From the NCBI GenBank assembly GCA_021234535.1, contig CM037843.1, positions 16,275,911 to 16,339,910 of the forward strand: a stretch of DNA of 64,000 bases, read 5' to 3'. Positions 62,215 to 64,000 of the stretch are shown in pieces (the stretch's first letter is position 1; every line of letters starts with the position of its first letter). The position numbers were made by a program, and so were the translations under genes. The stretch is from Stichopus chloronotus (lineage: Eukaryota; Echinodermata; Holothuroidea; Aspidochirotida; Stichopodidae). The notes below the pieces were generated by a model. That model was not told where the DNA came from, did no database searches, and worked only from the letters and a program-made list of their open reading frames with translations.

Positions 62215-64000
62215 ATTTACAAACAAGCTAACCAGGTATGCGCCTTTTGATATGTGTATTTATGTTTTTGTTTGTGACTCATTTTTGACAGGTTAGTCAT
62301 GTTTGATGATTGTCCGCAAATTTTTGTAAAAAAATATGAATCTGTTGTACACATGTTGTCATACTGTACAGTAGTATGCATTACAATACAAACAAAATTC
62401 ACCCTTGATGTGTAACATTTACTGGCATCAGGGCAAAGTGTGTAGCTAAATGTCTTGAGTCATCCATGTAATGATGTGAAAGAACCGTGATTTTGTTAAC
62501 AATTTGCTAGACAATAGATAGATCCTGTTCTTTGTTCCAGCCAATTAATAAAATCAGCAGCGGTTTAATGGTTTACATCTATGAGATATATGGCCTTGGC
62601 ATATATCCTGTGATGTACTAATATGAGTTTTATTAATTCTTCAAAATCAGACGCTGTGAAGCTGACCGGATTGCTGCGGCTGGTTTCATATTGACTTCCT
62701 TCACTCTTGTTCAGTGTTTGTGTTTACATAGATGTCATTTAGATCTAACAGCCAGTCATGCACTGCATTGATATACAACACCCATAGGTCGTAGTTAGAG
62801 AAGTTTGATGCACTTTTTGTCACCTGCCTGCTGCTATTCTGGGAAACAAAAAGGCTTAGCTTGACTCATGACAGTATAGGATCGTTGTCTTTCCATGATT
62901 TGGCTTTGCTAATTTTCTTCTGTGGTGTATATTAGCTCCGTTTTTACACATTTAATTGTTAACACCAGCTGTGTATACAGTGAAACTCTGGTTAGTTTGC
63001 GTAGGTATGAAAAATGAGTAGCTAAGTGTTTGAGATTTCTAATTTTGAGAATTGTTAATATAGTGTGCATACCATCCCAAATATTTGGATAAGTTTTAAT
63101 GTGGCAGCACATCTATGAAGTGAGGTTTGTTACATCAATAGCTCCATGGTTACAAACAGTGAGTGATATGTGTACCTTTGTCTTAGATTCATGCTCTAAG
63201 TCATACTGTAAGAATCGGTGCTATTAACTGCACGAGTTAAACAATGGACACACCAACAAATTTGGTCGCACGCAATGGATTTATCAGTGACTGATTGTGT
63301 ATTATGTTGTCCCTTCTTAAACGGCACTACTTCTACAAAATATGATTGTAATGGATTTGTAGCAATTTAGTAACATCTCACTAATGGAGTGCATCCTCTT
63401 TTATAGCACAAAATTATGTGTGCACTTTGAATTATCTGTGCACAACCTAATGCACAACCAGTAAATTGTCCATGTCGGTTCTGCACTGTTAGCTGACATG
63501 GCTAATTGCATAAAATGTTATAGTTCCGTCAAACCATGGGTGCATTGTCAGGTAGTAACATACAATTCGTTTTCTATGTTCGGTCTTTGTCGTCATTATA
63601 TAGTAACATACTGGCTAGTTGTGAACAATATGTTAGCTCATCATTTTAAAGAGGCTCATTGAGTTGTTTTGTGAAATTCACTCAATTTTTCTAAACCGGT
63701 CAAGTTTCCTTCACATACTAATGACAAACAGTCAAACTGAAAAGGATCCCAAAGTTTTACATACATTGGAACATTAATGAGTGTGTAACCAACGATTAAA
63801 TTTGGTTTTTGAAACTTTGTGACCAGACATTTTCACATTAGTACATTCACATGCACACAATCAGAGCAAGTAACGGTCAAAAATTCGAAAAAATTGACAG
63901 TTTTCATATAACTATTGGATGTGAAACTTGATTAATTATGCTAATTGTGAGTATTGTCGTGTGTTTGCATACTTCAAAATCACCGCAGTCTTTACTGATA
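62215..64000. other. Unannotated sequence at the right edge
   Basis: Probably still RasGRP intron. I searched for the conserved REM continuation (KICYFxRYWI-like) and the CDC25 domain and saw neither. Confidence 0.5.

Overview
The window is animal nuclear DNA, AT-rich and sparse in genes. It has spliced exons with canonical GT-AG borders, long introns full of decayed transposons, and a 100-base run of N marking a scaffold gap. The two genes recognised (a flavin polyamine oxidase and a RasGRP-family Ras exchange factor), the DIRS-type tyrosine-recombinase elements, the CR1/L2-like LINE tails and the frequent words TAGGCCTA and TACTGTAC suggest a marine invertebrate. My best guess is an echinoderm such as a sea cucumber or sea urchin. 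That placement is an impression, not a demonstrated fact.

Layout. Positions 1127-7130 hold four consecutive plus-strand exons of a polyamine oxidase gene (FAD amine oxidase, PAOX/SMOX-like). Its N-terminal FAD-binding exons lie to the left of the window, and I could not find its last exon. Splice sites and intron phases are intact, but four single-base-type reading-frame breaks interrupt the exons. The gene is therefore either a young pseudogene or is damaged by assembly errors. Positions 7131-30831 contain no recognised exon, only transposon pieces, local duplications and the gap. At 30832-30992 lies the first coding exon of a RasGRP gene and at 48806-48911 its second. The two join in phase across a 17.8 kb intron and encode the start of the Ras-exchanger-motif (REM/RasGEFN) domain. 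The second exon ends at a sequence matching the 5' splice site of a U12-type AT-AC intron. The rest of RasGRP (catalytic CDC25 domain, EF hands, C1) must lie to the right of the window.

Mobile DNA dominates the introns. Three plus-strand fragments of DIRS-like tyrosine recombinase genes lie near 35, 38.5 and 47 kb. A dispersed module of about 165 bp occurs in both orientations around the first two. A separate terminal-inverted-repeat (TIR) family is scattered over the whole window as short MITE-like copies and half copies. One 1 kb member encloses the third recombinase fragment. There are also two LINE 3' ends, several other MITE ends, and a mosaic element with an unusual graded microsatellite. 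Four long degenerate tandem arrays (22, 42 and 57 kb, and the internal repeats at 3 kb) complete the picture.

The two genes are independent: one acts in polyamine catabolism, the other in diacylglycerol/calcium-controlled Ras or Rap activation. Nothing here indicates a functional link. The most unusual observations are the TIR family enclosing a tyrosine recombinase, the AT-AC splice site, and the two-orientation module tied to the DIRS fragments.
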